A DNA stretch of 64,000 bases from Sphingomonadaceae bacterium PASS1 (GCA_002255985.1 NKIR01000007.1:1-64000); one strand, 5' to 3'; counted from the stretch's first letter, positions 37,032-48,746 are shown. The notes: generated by a model from the letters alone, not told the origin. Numbers and translations: made by a program.

Positions 37032-37729
37032 TCCGCCCGATATTAATCTCTGCGGCATTATTAGCGTCTACGTCGGCGTTTGCAGGAAAAGCCGATGATC
37101 AGGCGATGGAACGCAAAGTACTGGCCGAATTCGGCAAATGCGTTGTGAAGCTTGATCCCGTATCGGCAAAAACGGCGGTTTTGTCCGACCTTGAATCAGC
37201 GGAAATCTACAAAAATCATAAGAAACTGATGGATTCGAGTTGTTTGCCATCAACCGTTGGCAGCGGTATTCGGCTGCAAATGGACGACGTTTCATTGAAG
37301 GCGGCGATAGCACAGACGCTGATTTATCGCGATTTGCAGAACAGCCAGTTTAACGATTTTACGCAAGCGCCGCCGCTGACCCATCGTCAGCCTTATCCGC
37401 TAAAAACGGTAAACGATAAAACGGGTCTGCCGTTGAGCGAAAAAGCTATTAAAAGCCAGCAAGAGGCAATAGCCCGCAAAACATTGGCCTACACCGTGTC
37501 GCGGTTTGGTGAATGTGTTGTGCGGTCGGATCCTGCAAGCGCCCGGAATGTTGTATTTGCACGCATTGGAACTCCCGAAGAGATGGCCGCGATGAAGGCA
37601 ATGGCACCGGTTTTATCGAGCTGCATTGCAAAGGGCGAGAATGTGGCGTTCACCCGCCTCAGCATTCGTAACACATTGGCTGTGAATTATTACCGATTGG
37701 CGAACGCCATGCCAGGGGGCACCCAATAA
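37028..37729 (+). CDS. Exported protein with internal duplication, inserted between nuoF and nuoG
   Basis: 233 residues from GTG 37028, overlapping the nuoF stop by four bases; its stop overlaps the nuoG ATG (TAATG). The start [20 protein letters not shown] is a signal peptide. The mature chain contains two related segments of about 50 residues, [20 protein letters not shown] ... SSCLP and [20 protein letters not shown] ... SSCIAKG, each with a pair of cysteines in equivalent places, so the protein is an internal duplication of a small helical disulfide module. It is predicted to be periplasmic, hence not part of the cytoplasmic arm despite its position. Family not recognised. Confidence 0.7.
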   Translation: MIRPILISAALLASTSAFAGKADDQAMERKVLAEFGKCVVKLDPVSAKTAVLSDLESAEIYKNHKKLMDSSCLPSTVGSGIRLQMDDVSLKAAIAQTLIYRDLQNSQFNDFTQAPPLTHRQPYPLKTVNDKTGLPLSEKAIKSQQEAIARKTLAYTVSRFGECVVRSDPASARNVVFARIGTPEEMAAMKAMAPVLSSCIAKGENVAFTRLSIRNTLAVNYYRLANAMPGGTQ

Positions 37730-39729
37730 TGCCTAAAGTCACCGTAGACGGTTTAGAACTCGAAGTTCCTGCAGGCGCGACTGTGCTTCAGGCATGTGAG
37801 ATGGCGGGGAAGGAAATTCCGCGCTTTTGCTATCATGAGCGGCTGTCCATTGCGGGCAATTGCCGCATGTGCTTGGTCGAGGTTGCCCCTGGGCCGCCAA
37901 AGCCGCAGGCAAGCTGTGCGCTGCCCGCCACCGAAGGGCAAATTATCAAGACCGACAGCCCTATGGTCAAAAAGGCACGCGAAGGTGTGATGGAGTTTCT
38001 GCTCATCAATCACCCGTTGGATTGCCCGATTTGCGACCAAGGTGGTGAATGCGATTTGCAGGATCAGAGCGTGGCTTATGGTCGCGGTGCATCGCGCTTC
38101 GAAGAGAACAAGCGTGCGGTCACAGAAAAATATATGGGCCCAATCGTCAAAACGGCGATGACGCGTTGCATCCAGTGCACACGTTGCGTTCGGTTTACGG
38201 AAGAAGTCGCTGGCATTGAAGAAGTCGGCGCGATTGGCCGTGGCGAGAATATGCAGATCACGACCTATCTGGAGCACGCCATGCAGAGCGAGCTTTCAGG
38301 CAATGTTGTTGACCTGTGTCCGGTTGGTGCGCTGACGTCGAAGCCTTATGCTTTCGAAGCACGCCCATGGGAGTTGAAAAAGACACCAAGCATCGACGTG
38401 ATGGACGCGGTTGGTACCAATATCCGCCTTGATAGCCGGGGCAGGGCCGTATTGCGGGCGCTTCCACGCATCAATGATGATGTGAACGAAGAATGGGCGT
38501 CGGATAAGACACGCCACGCCGTGGATGGCCTTACGCATCGTCGTTTGGACAAGCCGTATATTCGCAAGGATGGAAAGCTTGTTGCAGCAAGCTGGGCAGA
38601 GGCATTTGACGCAATCAAGGCTAATTGGTCCGGCGATGCTGCGGTAATCGCAGGCGATCAGGTCGATTGCGAAACAATGTTTGCGGCGCGCGCGCTTGCA
38701 GGCGCGTCCATGCTTGAGGGCCGTCAAACTGGGCTATCGTACTATACGTCATCGCTGTCGGCGGTAAACTTCAACACCACCATCGCGGGCATCGAAAATG
38801 CGGACGTGATTTTGTTGGTCGGTAGCGATCTGCGCCGTGAAGCACCTTTGGTGAACACGCGTATCCAAAAAGCGATCCGTAAGCGCGGTGCAAAGGTGTT
38901 TGCCATTGGGCCAGTAACGGATTTGACGTACAAGGTTGAATGGCTCGGCGATGATTTGAGCGCACTGGCGAAAGCGCCAAAGGCTCTTGCAGATGCGTTG
39001 AAGACCGCAGAACGCCCAGCGATTATCGTTGGTGGCGGCGCGCTGCGTTATGAAGGCGTCCATGGCGCGGCATTGGCGTTTGCATCGAAATATAAGCTTA
39101 TCCGTGATGGATGGAATGGCTTTAACGTGTTGCACTTTGCGGCAGCGCGCATGGGCGGACTTATGTTGGGATATGCGCATGATGGCGGTATCAAGGCGTT
39201 GGCGGCGAAGGCGCCCAAGCTGGCGTTTTTCTTGGCGGCTGATGAAGCTGATTACAGCCTGTTTGCGGGCAGCTTCAAAGTTTATGTTGGCCATCATGGC
39301 GACAATGGCGCGCATCATGCTGACGTCATTTTACCAGGTGCAGCATATAGCGAAAAATCAGGCACCTACGTAAACCTCGAAGGCCGCGTGCAGCGCGGAG
39401 AGCGTGCGGTGTTCCCACCCGGCGATGCGCGTGAAGATTGGGCGATATTCCGCGCCTTGTCGGATGTGCTTGGCAAGCGCTTGCCGTTTGATAGCCTCGC
39501 AGCGCTCCGCGTTGAAATGTTCAACGTTGTCCCTGATTTGGGCATCGAAGGGCTTGCCGATTATGGCTGGGCTGAAGCTACATTGCCGTCAGCCGTAAAT
39601 GGCAAGATCGCCGATTATCCGATTAAGGATTTCTACCTGACCAACGCAATCTGCCGCGCGTCAGAAACGATGCAGAGGTGCTCGGCGGAACTGGTGCACG
39701 GCACGCAATATCTGGAGGCAGCGGAATGA
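37729..39729 (+). CDS. nuoG: NADH-quinone oxidoreductase subunit G
   Basis: 666 residues. N-terminal [2Fe-2S] domain ([20 protein letters not shown], then CALPA), the His/Cys-type [4Fe-4S] region ([17 protein letters not shown]), a further [4Fe-4S] site ([13 protein letters not shown] ... CPVGAL), and a molybdopterin-oxidoreductase-like C-terminal part without cofactor. The length matches the shorter alphaproteobacterial/mitochondrial-type subunit. Its stop overlaps the nuoH start. Confidence 0.96.
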   Translation: MPKVTVDGLELEVPAGATVLQACEMAGKEIPRFCYHERLSIAGNCRMCLVEVAPGPPKPQASCALPATEGQIIKTDSPMVKKAREGVMEFLLINHPLDCPICDQGGECDLQDQSVAYGRGASRFEENKRAVTEKYMGPIVKTAMTRCIQCTRCVRFTEEVAGIEEVGAIGRGENMQITTYLEHAMQSELSGNVVDLCPVGALTSKPYAFEARPWELKKTPSIDVMDAVGTNIRLDSRGRAVLRALPRINDDVNEEWASDKTRHAVDGLTHRRLDKPYIRKDGKLVAASWAEAFDAIKANWSGDAAVIAGDQVDCETMFAARALAGASMLEGRQTGLSYYTSSLSAVNFNTTIAGIENADVILLVGSDLRREAPLVNTRIQKAIRKRGAKVFAIGPVTDLTYKVEWLGDDLSALAKAPKALADALKTAERPAIIVGGGALRYEGVHGAALAFASKYKLIRDGWNGFNVLHFAAARMGGLMLGYAHDGGIKALAAKAPKLAFFLAADEADYSLFAGSFKVYVGHHGDNGAHHADVILPGAAYSEKSGTYVNLEGRVQRGERAVFPPGDAREDWAIFRALSDVLGKRLPFDSLAALRVEMFNVVPDLGIEGLADYGWAEATLPSAVNGKIADYPIKDFYLTNAICRASETMQRCSAELVHGTQYLEAAE

Positions 39730-40772
39730 CATCTTTCTTCCAAACCCTTGGGATGAGCTACGAAGCTGCATGGTTCACCGCAACCATTGCAGGCATATTG
39801 CTCATTGCATTGCCGCTGATGCTGGCCGTCGCCCTCATCATTTACGCCGAACGCAAATTGTGGGCAGCCTTCGCTCTTCGTAGAGGTCCCAACGTGGTTG
39901 GTCCTTTCGGTGTCCTTCAGTCGTTCGCTGACGGACTTAAGGTGTTTTTGCAGGAAACAATCATTCCGAGCGCGTCGAACCGCGGACTGTTTCTGATCGC
40001 GCCTATTATTACCTTCACCGTCGCTTTGATGGCGTGGGCGGTTATTCCGTTTGCAGACGGCGTTGTGCTTTCCAATATCAACGTGGGCTTGCTCTACATT
40101 CTAGCGATTAGCAGCCTTGGCGTATATGGCGTTGTCATCGCGGGTTGGGCTTCAAACTCAAAATACCCGTTTTATTCCGCCATGCGTGCTGCGGCGCAGA
40201 TGATTTCGTATGAAGTCTCGATTGGTTTCATTCTGATCTGCATTGTGCTTTGGGCCGGTACATTCAATGTTAGCGGCATTGTCGAGGGCCAGCGGGGCCA
40301 TATCTTTGGCTTCATCAACGCCTATGCGTTCAACCCGTTGCTGTTCCCGATCGCTATCATGTTCCTCATCAGTTCAATGGCAGAAACGGCGCGCGCGCCT
40401 TTCGATTTGACCGAAGCTGAAAGCGAGTTGGTTGCGGGTTACCAGACGGAATATTCGTCGATGGCGTTCGCTTTGTTCTGGCTGGGCGAATATGCCAACG
40501 TGCTGTTGATGTGTGCGCTTAATGCCATTCTGTTTTGGGGTGGATATTTGCCGCCAGTGGATTGGGCGCCATTATATGCTGTTCCCGGCATCATCTGGTT
40601 CTTTGTCAAAATCCTTTTGATGTTCTTTGTCTTCGCTTGGGTGAAGGCGACTGTACCGCGTTACCGTTACGACCAATTGATGCGTCTGGGTTGGAAGGTG
40701 TTCCTGCCAATCTCGCTGTTCTGGGTCTTTTTGGTGAGCGGCTATCTTATGTTCACAGGACATTTCGCATGA
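39726..40772 (+). CDS. nuoH: NADH-quinone oxidoreductase subunit H
   Basis: 348 residues from ATG 39726, which overlaps the nuoG stop (ATGA). About eight transmembrane spans. The conserved [20 protein letters not shown] loop and [20 protein letters not shown] then GYQTEY, which shape the quinone entry channel with subunits B and D, are intact. The stop overlaps nuoI. Confidence 0.97.
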   Translation: MTSFFQTLGMSYEAAWFTATIAGILLIALPLMLAVALIIYAERKLWAAFALRRGPNVVGPFGVLQSFADGLKVFLQETIIPSASNRGLFLIAPIITFTVALMAWAVIPFADGVVLSNINVGLLYILAISSLGVYGVVIAGWASNSKYPFYSAMRAAAQMISYEVSIGFILICIVLWAGTFNVSGIVEGQRGHIFGFINAYAFNPLLFPIAIMFLISSMAETARAPFDLTEAESELVAGYQTEYSSMAFALFWLGEYANVLLMCALNAILFWGGYLPPVDWAPLYAVPGIIWFFVKILLMFFVFAWVKATVPRYRYDQLMRLGWKVFLPISLFWVFLVSGYLMFTGHFA

Positions 40773-41257
40773 CCACCATCGCGCATCTCATCAAAACCTT
40801 CACCCTTTGGGAATTCGTCAAGGCGCACTGGTTGACCTTGCAATATTTCTTCAAGCCAAAGGCGACGATCAACTATCCGTTCGAAAAGAACCCGTTGAGC
40901 CCGCGTTTTCGCGGTGAGCATGCTTTGCGGCGTTATCCAAATGGCGAAGAGCGGTGCATTGCGTGCAAGTTGTGCGAAGCGGTATGTCCCGCCTTGGCTA
41001 TCACCATCGAGTCAGAACCGCGCGAAGACGGCAGCCGCCGTACGACGCGCTATGACATTGACATGACCAAGTGCATCTATTGCGGTTTCTGCCAAGAAGC
41101 TTGCCCAGTAGATGCGATTGTCGAAGGACCAAACCTCGAATTTGCAACCGAAACACGCGAGGAATTGTTTTATGACAAGGCCAAGCTTCTCGACAACGGC
41201 GCGAAATGGGAACGGGCAATTGCCGCGAACCTTGCCGCCGATGCACCCTATCGTTAA
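40769..41257 (+). CDS. nuoI: NADH-quinone oxidoreductase subunit I
   Basis: 162 residues from ATG 40769 (overlapping the nuoH stop). Two 8Fe-ferredoxin-type motifs carry clusters N6a and N6b: Cys63/66/69/73 in [13 protein letters not shown] and Cys102/105/108/112 in [13 protein letters not shown]. An amphipathic N-terminal helix docks the protein to the membrane arm. Complete and typical. Confidence 0.97.
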   Translation: MTTIAHLIKTFTLWEFVKAHWLTLQYFFKPKATINYPFEKNPLSPRFRGEHALRRYPNGEERCIACKLCEAVCPALAITIESEPREDGSRRTTRYDIDMTKCIYCGFCQEACPVDAIVEGPNLEFATETREELFYDKAKLLDNGAKWERAIAANLAADAPYR

Positions 41258-41269
41258 GGGCGGCCCATC

Positions 41270-41890
41270 GTGATCCAACTCGTCTCATTCTATATTTTCG
41301 CAAGCATCGTCATCGCGTCAGCCGCGATGGTCATCTTTGCCCGCAACCCCGTGCACAGCGTGCTTTGGCTGATCGTCGCGTTCTTTAACGCCGCTGGCCT
41401 CATGATCCTGATCGGCGCGGAATTCATCGCGATGCTGCTCGTCATTGTGTACGTTGGCGCAGTCGCCGTGCTGTTCCTGTTTGTGGTGATGATGCTCGAC
41501 ATCGACTTCGCCGAACTGCGCGCGGGTTTTGTGAAAAACGTTCCGCTTGGTCTGCTGCTCGCCGTTGTTCTCGCTGCAGAGCTCGTGCTGGGCGTTGGCG
41601 CATATCAAGCTGGCGCAGTTACATTGGGCACGCCAGAAGCAGGCGCAGCCACCGTGTCGGCGGCTGTTCCCAATATCGAGGCGATTGGCGGATTGCTGTA
41701 CAGCAAATATGTTTTCATGTTTGAAACTGCGGGCCTCATTCTTTTGGTGGCAATGGTCGGCGCGATTGTTCTTACCCATCGTAAAAGTCATGGCACCCGA
41801 GGCCAGAGCATCAGCAGCCAGGTACAGCGCCGTCCCGAAGACGCGACGCGCAACGTCAATCAACCGGTAGGGCAGGGGATCGAGTTGTGA
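41270..41890 (+). CDS. nuoJ: NADH-quinone oxidoreductase subunit J
   Basis: 206 residues from GTG 41270, 12 bases after nuoI. Five transmembrane spans with the conserved [20 protein letters not shown] and [20 protein letters not shown] segments. The hydrophilic C-terminus ([20 protein letters not shown]) is typical. The stop overlaps the nuoK GTG. Confidence 0.95.
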   Translation: MIQLVSFYIFASIVIASAAMVIFARNPVHSVLWLIVAFFNAAGLMILIGAEFIAMLLVIVYVGAVAVLFLFVVMMLDIDFAELRAGFVKNVPLGLLLAVVLAAELVLGVGAYQAGAVTLGTPEAGAATVSAAVPNIEAIGGLLYSKYVFMFETAGLILLVAMVGAIVLTHRKSHGTRGQSISSQVQRRPEDATRNVNQPVGQGIEL

Positions 41891-42192
41891 TTGGTATCGA
41901 ACATTATCTCGTGGTGAGCAGCATCCTGTTCGTCATGGGTGTGCTGGGCATTTTCCTGAACCGTAAAAATGTGATCATCATCTTGATGGCGATTGAGCTC
42001 ATCCTGCTGGCGGTAAATATCAACCTCGTTGCGTTCAGCGTCTTTCTTGGCGACCTTACGGGCCAGATTTTCGCGATGTTCGTGCTGACGGTGGCTGCTG
42101 GTGAAGCGGCTATCGGCCTTGCCATATTGGTCATCTACTTCCGTGGCCGGGGCACTATTGCCGTTGACGATGTCAACCGGATGAAGGGATAA
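41887..42192 (+). CDS. nuoK: NADH-quinone oxidoreductase subunit K
   Basis: 101 residues from GTG 41887, overlapping nuoJ. Three transmembrane spans with the conserved membrane glutamates in [20 protein letters not shown] and [13 protein letters not shown] that take part in proton translocation. Confidence 0.95.
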   Translation: MIGIEHYLVVSSILFVMGVLGIFLNRKNVIIILMAIELILLAVNINLVAFSVFLGDLTGQIFAMFVLTVAAGEAAIGLAILVIYFRGRGTIAVDDVNRMKG

Positions 42193-42198
42193 CATCCA

Positions 42199-44235
42199 GT
42201 GACTTCGATCCATATCATTGTTTTTCTACCGCTTTTGGCTGCGCTTGTCGCGGGTCTCGGCCAACGCTTTATTGGCGCGGTTGCTTCCAAGACCATTACC
42301 ACAGCGGGCCTATTCACGGCGTCCTTGCTGAGCTGGCCGATTTTTATCGGTTTCCTCAACGGCAGCGAAACCGCTTATGTCGCGCCCGTGATGAACTGGG
42401 TTCAATCGGGTGATTTGTCATTCGATTGGGAACTGCGTGTTGATGCGCTGACCGCGGTTATGTTGGTGGTCATCACCACCGTTTCCGCGCTCGTCCATCT
42501 GTATAGCTGGGGCTATATGGAAGAAGACCCAGATCAGCCGCGTTTCTTTGCGTATCTGTCGTTGTTCACCTTCGCGATGTTGATGCTCGTGACCGCCAAC
42601 AATCTTGTCCAAATGTTCTTTGGATGGGAAGGGGTTGGTCTTGCATCCTATCTGTTGATTGGTTTCTGGTACAAAAAGCCAAGCGCGAATGCCGCGGCGA
42701 TCAAGGCATTTGTTGTGAACCGCGTTGGCGACCTTGGTTTCATGCTGGGTATCTTCGGCGTGTTCTGGTTATTTGGCACGGTTTCCATTCCGGACATTTT
42801 GGCGGCGGCACCTGACAAGGTCGGATCAAGCATTGGTTTCCTCGGGTTCCGCGTCGATACAATGAGCTTGCTGTGCATATTGTTGTTCATCGGTGCGATG
42901 GGCAAATCTGCGCAGCTGGGCCTGCACACATGGTTGCCCGACGCGATGGAAGGTCCGACACCTGTGTCGGCGCTTATTCACGCGGCAACGATGGTTACCG
43001 CTGGTGTGTTCATGGTTTGCCGCTTGTCCCCATTGTTTGAAACAAGCCAGTTTGCGCTCGACGTTGTGACAATAGTCGGCGCGACAACTGCCATTTTCGC
43101 AGCGACCGTTGGTCTGGTGCAAACCGACATCAAACGCGTCATTGCTTATTCAACATGCTCGCAGCTTGGATATATGTTCTTTGCAGCGGGTACGGGCGCA
43201 TATGGCGCGGCGATGTTCCACTTGTTCACGCACGCGTTCTTTAAGGCTTTGTTGTTCCTTGGCGCGGGCTCAGTCATCCACGCGATGCATCATGAACAGG
43301 ATATGCGTTATTATGGTGGCTTGCGGAAACATATCCCGCTGACCTTCTGGGCGATGATGGCAGGGACCTTGGCGATTACCGGCGTCGGTATTGTTGGCGT
43401 TGGCGGTTTCGCTGGTTTCTATTCCAAGGATGCGATCATCGAAGCCGCATTTGCGAGCCACTCAACCTTCCATATGTATGCGTTTGGCATTGGCGTTTTG
43501 GCTGCATTGTTGACCAGCTTCTACAGCTGGCGCCTGATGTTCCTCACATTCTTCGGAACGCCGCGTTGGGCGCAGTCGGAGCATATTCAACATGCGATGC
43601 ACGACCATGGTGACCATGATGCGCATGCGCATGATCATGCCCACGACGCGCATGGTGACGGCACCGCTGGTTATCATCCACATGAAAGCCCGCTGCCTAT
43701 GTTGATCCCGTTGGGCGTGCTGACATTGGGCGCGGTTTTCGCAGGTTTTGTATTCCACGGAGGCTTCATTGAAGCCGAAACCGGCAAGGCATTTTGGGCG
43801 AACAGCACATTGTTCTTCAACGAACATTTGATGCACGCCATGCACGAGGTGCCGTTGTGGGTGAAGCTGTCGTCGACAGTGGCCATGCTGACCGGCTTGT
43901 TGGTTGCTTATTTGATGTATCAGCAGTCAAAGGATGCGCCGCAGCGTTTGGCTTCGGCCTTTGCGCCATTGTACCGCTTCTTTCTGAACAAATGGTATTT
44001 CGACGAACTGTATGAAGCGGTCTTTGTCCGCCCGGCCTTTTGGTTAGGGCGCCTTTTCTGGAAGCAAGGCGACATCGGCATTATCGACCGGTTTGGACCA
44101 AATGGTTCGGCTGCCGTCGTTTCCTTTGGCAGCAAGCTCGCGGTTAAAATGCAGTCGGGTTATCTTTATACATATGCGCTGGTGATGCTTTTGGGCCTTG
44201 TCACAGCGGTTAGCTGGATGATGGTGAGAACATAA
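42199..44235 (+). CDS. nuoL: NADH-quinone oxidoreductase subunit L with histidine-rich loop
   Basis: 678 residues from GTG 42199, the distal antiporter-like proton-pumping subunit with the long lateral helix at its C-terminus. [20 protein letters not shown] and [15 protein letters not shown] are canonical. Between two late transmembrane segments (about residues 464–498) there is a loop with 11 histidines in 35 residues, interleaved with Asp and Ala, that might bind metal or simply be a surface loop. The stop overlaps the nuoM ATG. Confidence 0.96.
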   Translation: MTSIHIIVFLPLLAALVAGLGQRFIGAVASKTITTAGLFTASLLSWPIFIGFLNGSETAYVAPVMNWVQSGDLSFDWELRVDALTAVMLVVITTVSALVHLYSWGYMEEDPDQPRFFAYLSLFTFAMLMLVTANNLVQMFFGWEGVGLASYLLIGFWYKKPSANAAAIKAFVVNRVGDLGFMLGIFGVFWLFGTVSIPDILAAAPDKVGSSIGFLGFRVDTMSLLCILLFIGAMGKSAQLGLHTWLPDAMEGPTPVSALIHAATMVTAGVFMVCRLSPLFETSQFALDVVTIVGATTAIFAATVGLVQTDIKRVIAYSTCSQLGYMFFAAGTGAYGAAMFHLFTHAFFKALLFLGAGSVIHAMHHEQDMRYYGGLRKHIPLTFWAMMAGTLAITGVGIVGVGGFAGFYSKDAIIEAAFASHSTFHMYAFGIGVLAALLTSFYSWRLMFLTFFGTPRWAQSEHIQHAMHDHGDHDAHAHDHAHDAHGDGTAGYHPHESPLPMLIPLGVLTLGAVFAGFVFHGGFIEAETGKAFWANSTLFFNEHLMHAMHEVPLWVKLSSTVAMLTGLLVAYLMYQQSKDAPQRLASAFAPLYRFFLNKWYFDELYEAVFVRPAFWLGRLFWKQGDIGIIDRFGPNGSAAVVSFGSKLAVKMQSGYLYTYALVMLLGLVTAVSWMMVRT

Positions 44236-45794
44236 TGAACGCCGCTGATATTCCTATCCTGTCAATCATGCTCGCCATTCCGATGGTGGCGGCGGCATTG
44301 TGTTTGTTCGTCCGTGCTGAATTGGCGCGCCCTATTGCGGTTGGTGCGACCCTCGCCAACTTCATTCTCGGTGGGGTGTTGTGGATCAGCTATGATCCCG
44401 CAGGCGCGCAGTGGCAGTTTACCGAAAGCGCGCAGTTGTTTGGCCCGATTGGCTGGAAACTTGGCATTGACGGTATTTCGTTGACGCTCATCATGCTGTC
44501 GGTGTTCCTGATGCCCATTTGCATCGGCGCAAGCTGGAACAGCATTCAGAAGCGTGTCGGCGAATATATGGCGGCTTTCCTGTTGATGGAAACGCTGATG
44601 ATCGGCGTATTCGCCGCGCAGGACTTGTTGCTGTTTTATATCTTCTTTGAAGCCGGTCTGATCCCGATGTATCTCATCATCGGCATTTGGGGTGGTCAGG
44701 ATCGCATTTACGCGTCGTACAAATTCTTCCTCTACACCTTGCTTGGGTCGGTGGTGATGCTGATCGCGATGTTGTGGATGATCCAGTTTGCCGGCACCGC
44801 AGACATCCCGAATTTGCTCAACACAGATTTCCCTGTGCAGGCGCAGACATTGTTGTGGTTGGCATTCTTTGCCTCATTTGCGGTAAAGATGCCGATGTGG
44901 CCCGTGCACACATGGCTTCCCGATGCGCACGTTCAGGCGCCAACTGCGGGTTCAGTCATTCTGGCTGGCGTATTGTTGAAAATGGGTGGCTACGGCTTCC
45001 TGCGTTTCTCTTTGCCGATGTTCCCGGAAGCGAGCGCAAACTTCATTCCTTTGGTGTTCGGCCTGTCGATGGTCGCCGTTGTCTACACATCGCTCGTGGC
45101 GCTGGTGCAGCAGGATATGAAGAAACTGATCGCATATTCGTCGGTCGCCCACATGGCGATCGTGACGGTCGGCCTCTTCACCTTTAACCAGCAGGGGATT
45201 GAAGGCGCGATTATCGTGATGCTCAGCCACGGTTTGGTTTCGGGCGCGCTCTTCCTTTGCGTGGGCGTGATCTATGACCGTCTGCACACACGCGAAATCA
45301 GCCGTTACGGCGGCATCAGCGTGAATATGCCCAAATATGCATTGCTGTTCATGCTGTTCACCATGGCCAGCGTCGGCTTGCCCGGAACAAGCGGATTTGT
45401 TGGGGAGTTTCTGAGTCTCGCGGGTTCGTACAAGGTGTCCACTTGGGCCACGCTGATTGCGACCACGGGCATCATCCTTGGCGCTGGATATATGCTGTAT
45501 CTTTATCGTCGGATCGCATTCGGGCCGCAGGTCAATGCAGACGCGGCCGCGATGCAGGATATTGGCGGCCGTGAAATGTGGTTGCTTGCGCCGATTGCGA
45601 TCGTTGTGTTGTGGATGGGCGTATATCCTGAAACATTCCTCGCCCCCATTCGCCGCGATGTTGCAACAATTGTTGATCGTATTGAACGGGCGGCTCCAGC
45701 TGGCGACAGTAAATTGATGGCGGTCGATCCGACCACAGCGCGCTTTCGCGTTGCTCATGAACCTAAAAAAGACGTGGCTGAGGGGAGCCATTAA
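44235..45794 (+). CDS. nuoM: NADH-quinone oxidoreductase subunit M
   Basis: 519 residues with about 14 transmembrane spans, an antiporter-like proton-pumping subunit. YIFFEAGLIPMYLIIGIWGG contains the essential membrane glutamate; WPVHTWLPDAHVQAPTAGSV and HMAIVTVGLF follow the family pattern. Overlaps nuoL by one base. Confidence 0.97.
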   Translation: MNAADIPILSIMLAIPMVAAALCLFVRAELARPIAVGATLANFILGGVLWISYDPAGAQWQFTESAQLFGPIGWKLGIDGISLTLIMLSVFLMPICIGASWNSIQKRVGEYMAAFLLMETLMIGVFAAQDLLLFYIFFEAGLIPMYLIIGIWGGQDRIYASYKFFLYTLLGSVVMLIAMLWMIQFAGTADIPNLLNTDFPVQAQTLLWLAFFASFAVKMPMWPVHTWLPDAHVQAPTAGSVILAGVLLKMGGYGFLRFSLPMFPEASANFIPLVFGLSMVAVVYTSLVALVQQDMKKLIAYSSVAHMAIVTVGLFTFNQQGIEGAIIVMLSHGLVSGALFLCVGVIYDRLHTREISRYGGISVNMPKYALLFMLFTMASVGLPGTSGFVGEFLSLAGSYKVSTWATLIATTGIILGAGYMLYLYRRIAFGPQVNADAAAMQDIGGREMWLLAPIAIVVLWMGVYPETFLAPIRRDVATIVDRIERAAPAGDSKLMAVDPTTARFRVAHEPKKDVAEGSH

Positions 45795-45796
45795 TA

Positions 45797-47239
45797 ATGG
45801 AACTTAATGCTTCGCTCTCCTTGGTGCGTCCTGAGATTATTCTCAGTTTCTCCGCGCTTGCATTGCTTTTGTTGGCTGCCTGGATGGATCAGGCCGGACG
45901 CCTCATCAGCATATTGGCTGTTGCTGCTCTGGGCGCCGCCGCTGCTTTGACCGTAAGTTTGCTTGGTTCGGGCTCCAGCGCGTCGGCCTTTGATGGTTTG
46001 ATGGTGAATGATGCTTTCGGCAATTTCTCCAAGCTGCTGATTTATATTGCCGCGGCTGTTTCTCTGACCATTGCCCCGCGGTTCTTGGAGAAAGCAGGCG
46101 CGATGCGCGCTGAATATCCGGTTCTCATCGTGCTTTCCTGCATTGGCATGGGCGTGATGGTATCGGCGACGGACCTGATTTCATTATATATCGGTCTGGA
46201 GCTTCAAAGCCTCTCGGCCTACGTCCTTGCAAGCTTCGTGCGCTCGGATGGCCGTTCGGCCGAAGCGGGCCTGAAATATTTCGTCCTTGGCGGTCTTGCG
46301 AGCGGCATGCTGCTTTTCGGCGCATCCTTGGTCTATGGCTTTGCCGGTTCGACCAACTTTGCCGCAATCGGCCTGGCGATGGACAAGGAAGTCGGCCTTG
46401 GCCTTATCTTTGGTATCGTGTTCATCCTATCCGGATTGGCATTCAAGATTAGCGCCGCGCCATTCCATATGTGGACGCCCGACGTTTACGAAGGTGCACC
46501 CACGCCCGTCACCGCGTTTTTTGCGAGCGCACCAAAGGTTGCAGCCATCGCTTTGTTGATGCGCATTGTTCTTGAGGCATTTGGTTCGCAGGTTCTGGTG
46601 TGGCAGCAAATCATTATTGCGGTTGCTTTGATGTCGATCATCATCGGCGCGGTTGGCGCAATTGGTCAGCAAAACCTCAAGCGTCTGATGGCGTACAGCT
46701 CGATCAACAATGTCGGCTTCATCCTCATCGGTCTTGCCACCGGAACAGAGCAGGGCATCGCTGCCATGCTTGTCTATCTGACTATTTATGTGGCCATGAC
46801 CTTCGGCGGCTTTGTGTGCTTGATGCAGTTGAAGGACAAAGACGGCAACTATCGCGAAGAATTTTCCGATATCGCTGGCTTGTCCAAGACTCGTCCCGGA
46901 CTTGCCGCAGCCTTTGCCATTTTCATGTTCAGCCTCGCGGGCATTCCGCCATTGTTCGGTTTCTGGGGTAAGCTGGTTGTATTCAATGCTGCTGTCGCCG
47001 CCGGCCTGCTGCCATTGGCCGTCATTGGCATCTCGGCTTCGGTTATTGGCGCATTCTACTACCTTAAGGTTGTCAAAGTGATGTATTTTGATGACGCGGT
47101 CGATGTGATCGCCGAAAGCGATGACAAGGTATTGGTCTGGACTGGCGGTATTCTTGCTGCGGCGAACTCACCGCTTGGTTATTTTGCCATTCCCGTACTT
47201 GGTGTTTGGACAGCCGTTGCAGCAAAGGCGCTGTTCTGA
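45797..47239 (+). CDS. nuoN: NADH-quinone oxidoreductase subunit N
   Basis: 480 residues, the third antiporter-like subunit. YIGLELQSLSAYVLASF and KISAAPFHMWTPDVYEGAPT are conserved. It ends the nuo operon, yet the birA gene overlaps or abuts its stop, so transcription probably continues into birA, coaX and the RNase J gene. Confidence 0.96.
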   Translation: MELNASLSLVRPEIILSFSALALLLLAAWMDQAGRLISILAVAALGAAAALTVSLLGSGSSASAFDGLMVNDAFGNFSKLLIYIAAAVSLTIAPRFLEKAGAMRAEYPVLIVLSCIGMGVMVSATDLISLYIGLELQSLSAYVLASFVRSDGRSAEAGLKYFVLGGLASGMLLFGASLVYGFAGSTNFAAIGLAMDKEVGLGLIFGIVFILSGLAFKISAAPFHMWTPDVYEGAPTPVTAFFASAPKVAAIALLMRIVLEAFGSQVLVWQQIIIAVALMSIIIGAVGAIGQQNLKRLMAYSSINNVGFILIGLATGTEQGIAAMLVYLTIYVAMTFGGFVCLMQLKDKDGNYREEFSDIAGLSKTRPGLAAAFAIFMFSLAGIPPLFGFWGKLVVFNAAVAAGLLPLAVIGISASVIGAFYYLKVVKVMYFDDAVDVIAESDDKVLVWTGGILAAANSPLGYFAIPVLGVWTAVAAKALF

Positions 47240-47952
47240 CGCTGATATTCGAAGAGGTTACGCTCACAGGGTCAACGAACGCGGATTTGTTGACGCGCGC
47301 GGCGCAAGGCGCCCCTGAAGGATTATGGCTTCGCGCTGATGCGCAGGACGGCGGCAGAGGTCGTCTCGGCCGCAGCTGGGAAAGCCCAAAGGGCAATCTG
47401 TTCGCGAGCACCATCGTTCGTTTGCGCGATACCGACCCTGCGGCAGCCAGCCTGGCTTTTGTAACGGCGTTGGCCGTGTTCGATGCTATCCGGCAGATCG
47501 CGCCGCATGTCGATATTTCCCTGAAATGGCCAAATGACATTCTTTCGCGCGATGGGTCCAAATTGTGTGGGATATTGTTGGAACGATCGGCCGATGCGGT
47601 CATTGTTGGCATTGGGCTGAACCTGGTTTGGCATCCGGAAAATCTTGACCGCAAAGTGTCAGACTTGCGTGCGCTCGGTGCAACACCACCTGACGCGCAG
47701 TCGAGCGTGGAAATCGTCGCCGATGCCTTTGCGCGGTATCTGACGATCTGGCGGCTGTCGAGCACGGGACCGATTATCCGGCAATGGGAAGAATGTGCGC
47801 ATCCGCGTGGAACAGCACTGTCGGCGCGATTGCCGGATGGCGAAGAATTGCATGGGCTTTTTCAAGGCTTGGACGATCAGGGTGCGCTGCGGCTTAGCTT
47901 GGCGGACGGCGCAATTCGTGCCATTCACGCAGCAGATGTTTTTCTAGTGTAA
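47206..47952 (+). CDS. birA: Biotin–[acetyl-CoA-carboxylase] ligase (ligase domain only)
   Basis: About 235–248 residues. [37 protein letters not shown] and KLCGILLE are the biotin- and ATP-binding motifs of the BirA catalytic domain, followed by the small C-terminal SH3-like domain. There is no N-terminal DNA-binding domain, so it is a pure ligase (biotinylates the carboxylase BCCP), not a repressor. There is no ATG in a suitable place: in-frame options are TTG 47206 (34 bases inside nuoN) or CTG 47236 overlapping the nuoN stop. I list the longer form. Confidence 0.88.
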   Translation: MDSRCSKGAVLTLIFEEVTLTGSTNADLLTRAAQGAPEGLWLRADAQDGGRGRLGRSWESPKGNLFASTIVRLRDTDPAAASLAFVTALAVFDAIRQIAPHVDISLKWPNDILSRDGSKLCGILLERSADAVIVGIGLNLVWHPENLDRKVSDLRALGATPPDAQSSVEIVADAFARYLTIWRLSSTGPIIRQWEECAHPRGTALSARLPDGEELHGLFQGLDDQGALRLSLADGAIRAIHAADVFLV

Positions 47953-47963
47953 AGGGGTGGGCG

Positions 47964-48746
47964 ATGTTGCTCGCAATAGACACGGGTAATACCAACGCGA
48001 AGTTTGCTTTGGTCGACGACAGCGGCGAGATATTGCACCGCTGGCGCATCGCCACAGACGCACGCCGCACTGCCGATGAATATGCGGTTTGGCTGGATCA
48101 ACTGATCCAGATGGCGGGGTTCAAGCGTTCGGATATCGACGCGGTTATCATCGCGACCGTCGTGCCGCGTGCGCTGCACAATCTACAGCTTTTGGCGACG
48201 CGCTATTTTGGGTGTGAAGCCCTTGTCGCTGGGCGCGGGGCTGTTGCTTGGGGCATTCAGCTGCGTGTTGCTGAACCACAGTCGGTTGGCGCAGACCGCG
48301 CCGTGAATGCCATTGCGGCACATGCGCTCGCAGACGGGCATAAGTTCGTGGTCAGCTTCGGCACGGCGACGACATTTGATTATATTGGCCCCGATGGCTC
48401 TTATCGGGGCGGAAGCATCGCGCCCGGCGTCAACCTGTCGCTTGATGCCTTATATGGCGCAGCGGCGATGCTGCCGCGAATTGCAATCGAACCACCGCCG
48501 AATGAAAGTGTCATTGGCACAACCACTGTTGGACAAATGCAGATTGGTATCTATTGGGGCTATGTGGCAATGATCGAGGGAATGATTGCCCGAATGAAGA
48601 ATGAAATTGGCGAACCGGTATCGGTCATTGCAACCGGCGGTTTGGCGATCTTGTTTCAGCAACATGGCCATTTATTTGACCGGGTAGAACCCGATTTGAC
48701 GCTGCGGGGGCTGGCGCTTTTGTACAGGAATAGAGAAAAAACATAA
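47964..48746 (+). CDS. coaX: Type III pantothenate kinase
   Basis: 260 residues. The ASKHA-type phosphate loop [19 protein letters not shown] at the N-terminus, [14 protein letters not shown] and [20 protein letters not shown] are characteristic of CoaX, which carries out the first step of coenzyme A synthesis and is insensitive to feedback by CoA. The stop overlaps the ATG of the RNase J gene (TAATG). birA–coaX adjacency is common in bacteria. Confidence 0.95.
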   Translation: MLLAIDTGNTNAKFALVDDSGEILHRWRIATDARRTADEYAVWLDQLIQMAGFKRSDIDAVIIATVVPRALHNLQLLATRYFGCEALVAGRGAVAWGIQLRVAEPQSVGADRAVNAIAAHALADGHKFVVSFGTATTFDYIGPDGSYRGGSIAPGVNLSLDALYGAAAMLPRIAIEPPPNESVIGTTTVGQMQIGIYWGYVAMIEGMIARMKNEIGEPVSVIATGGLAILFQQHGHLFDRVEPDLTLRGLALLYRNREKT

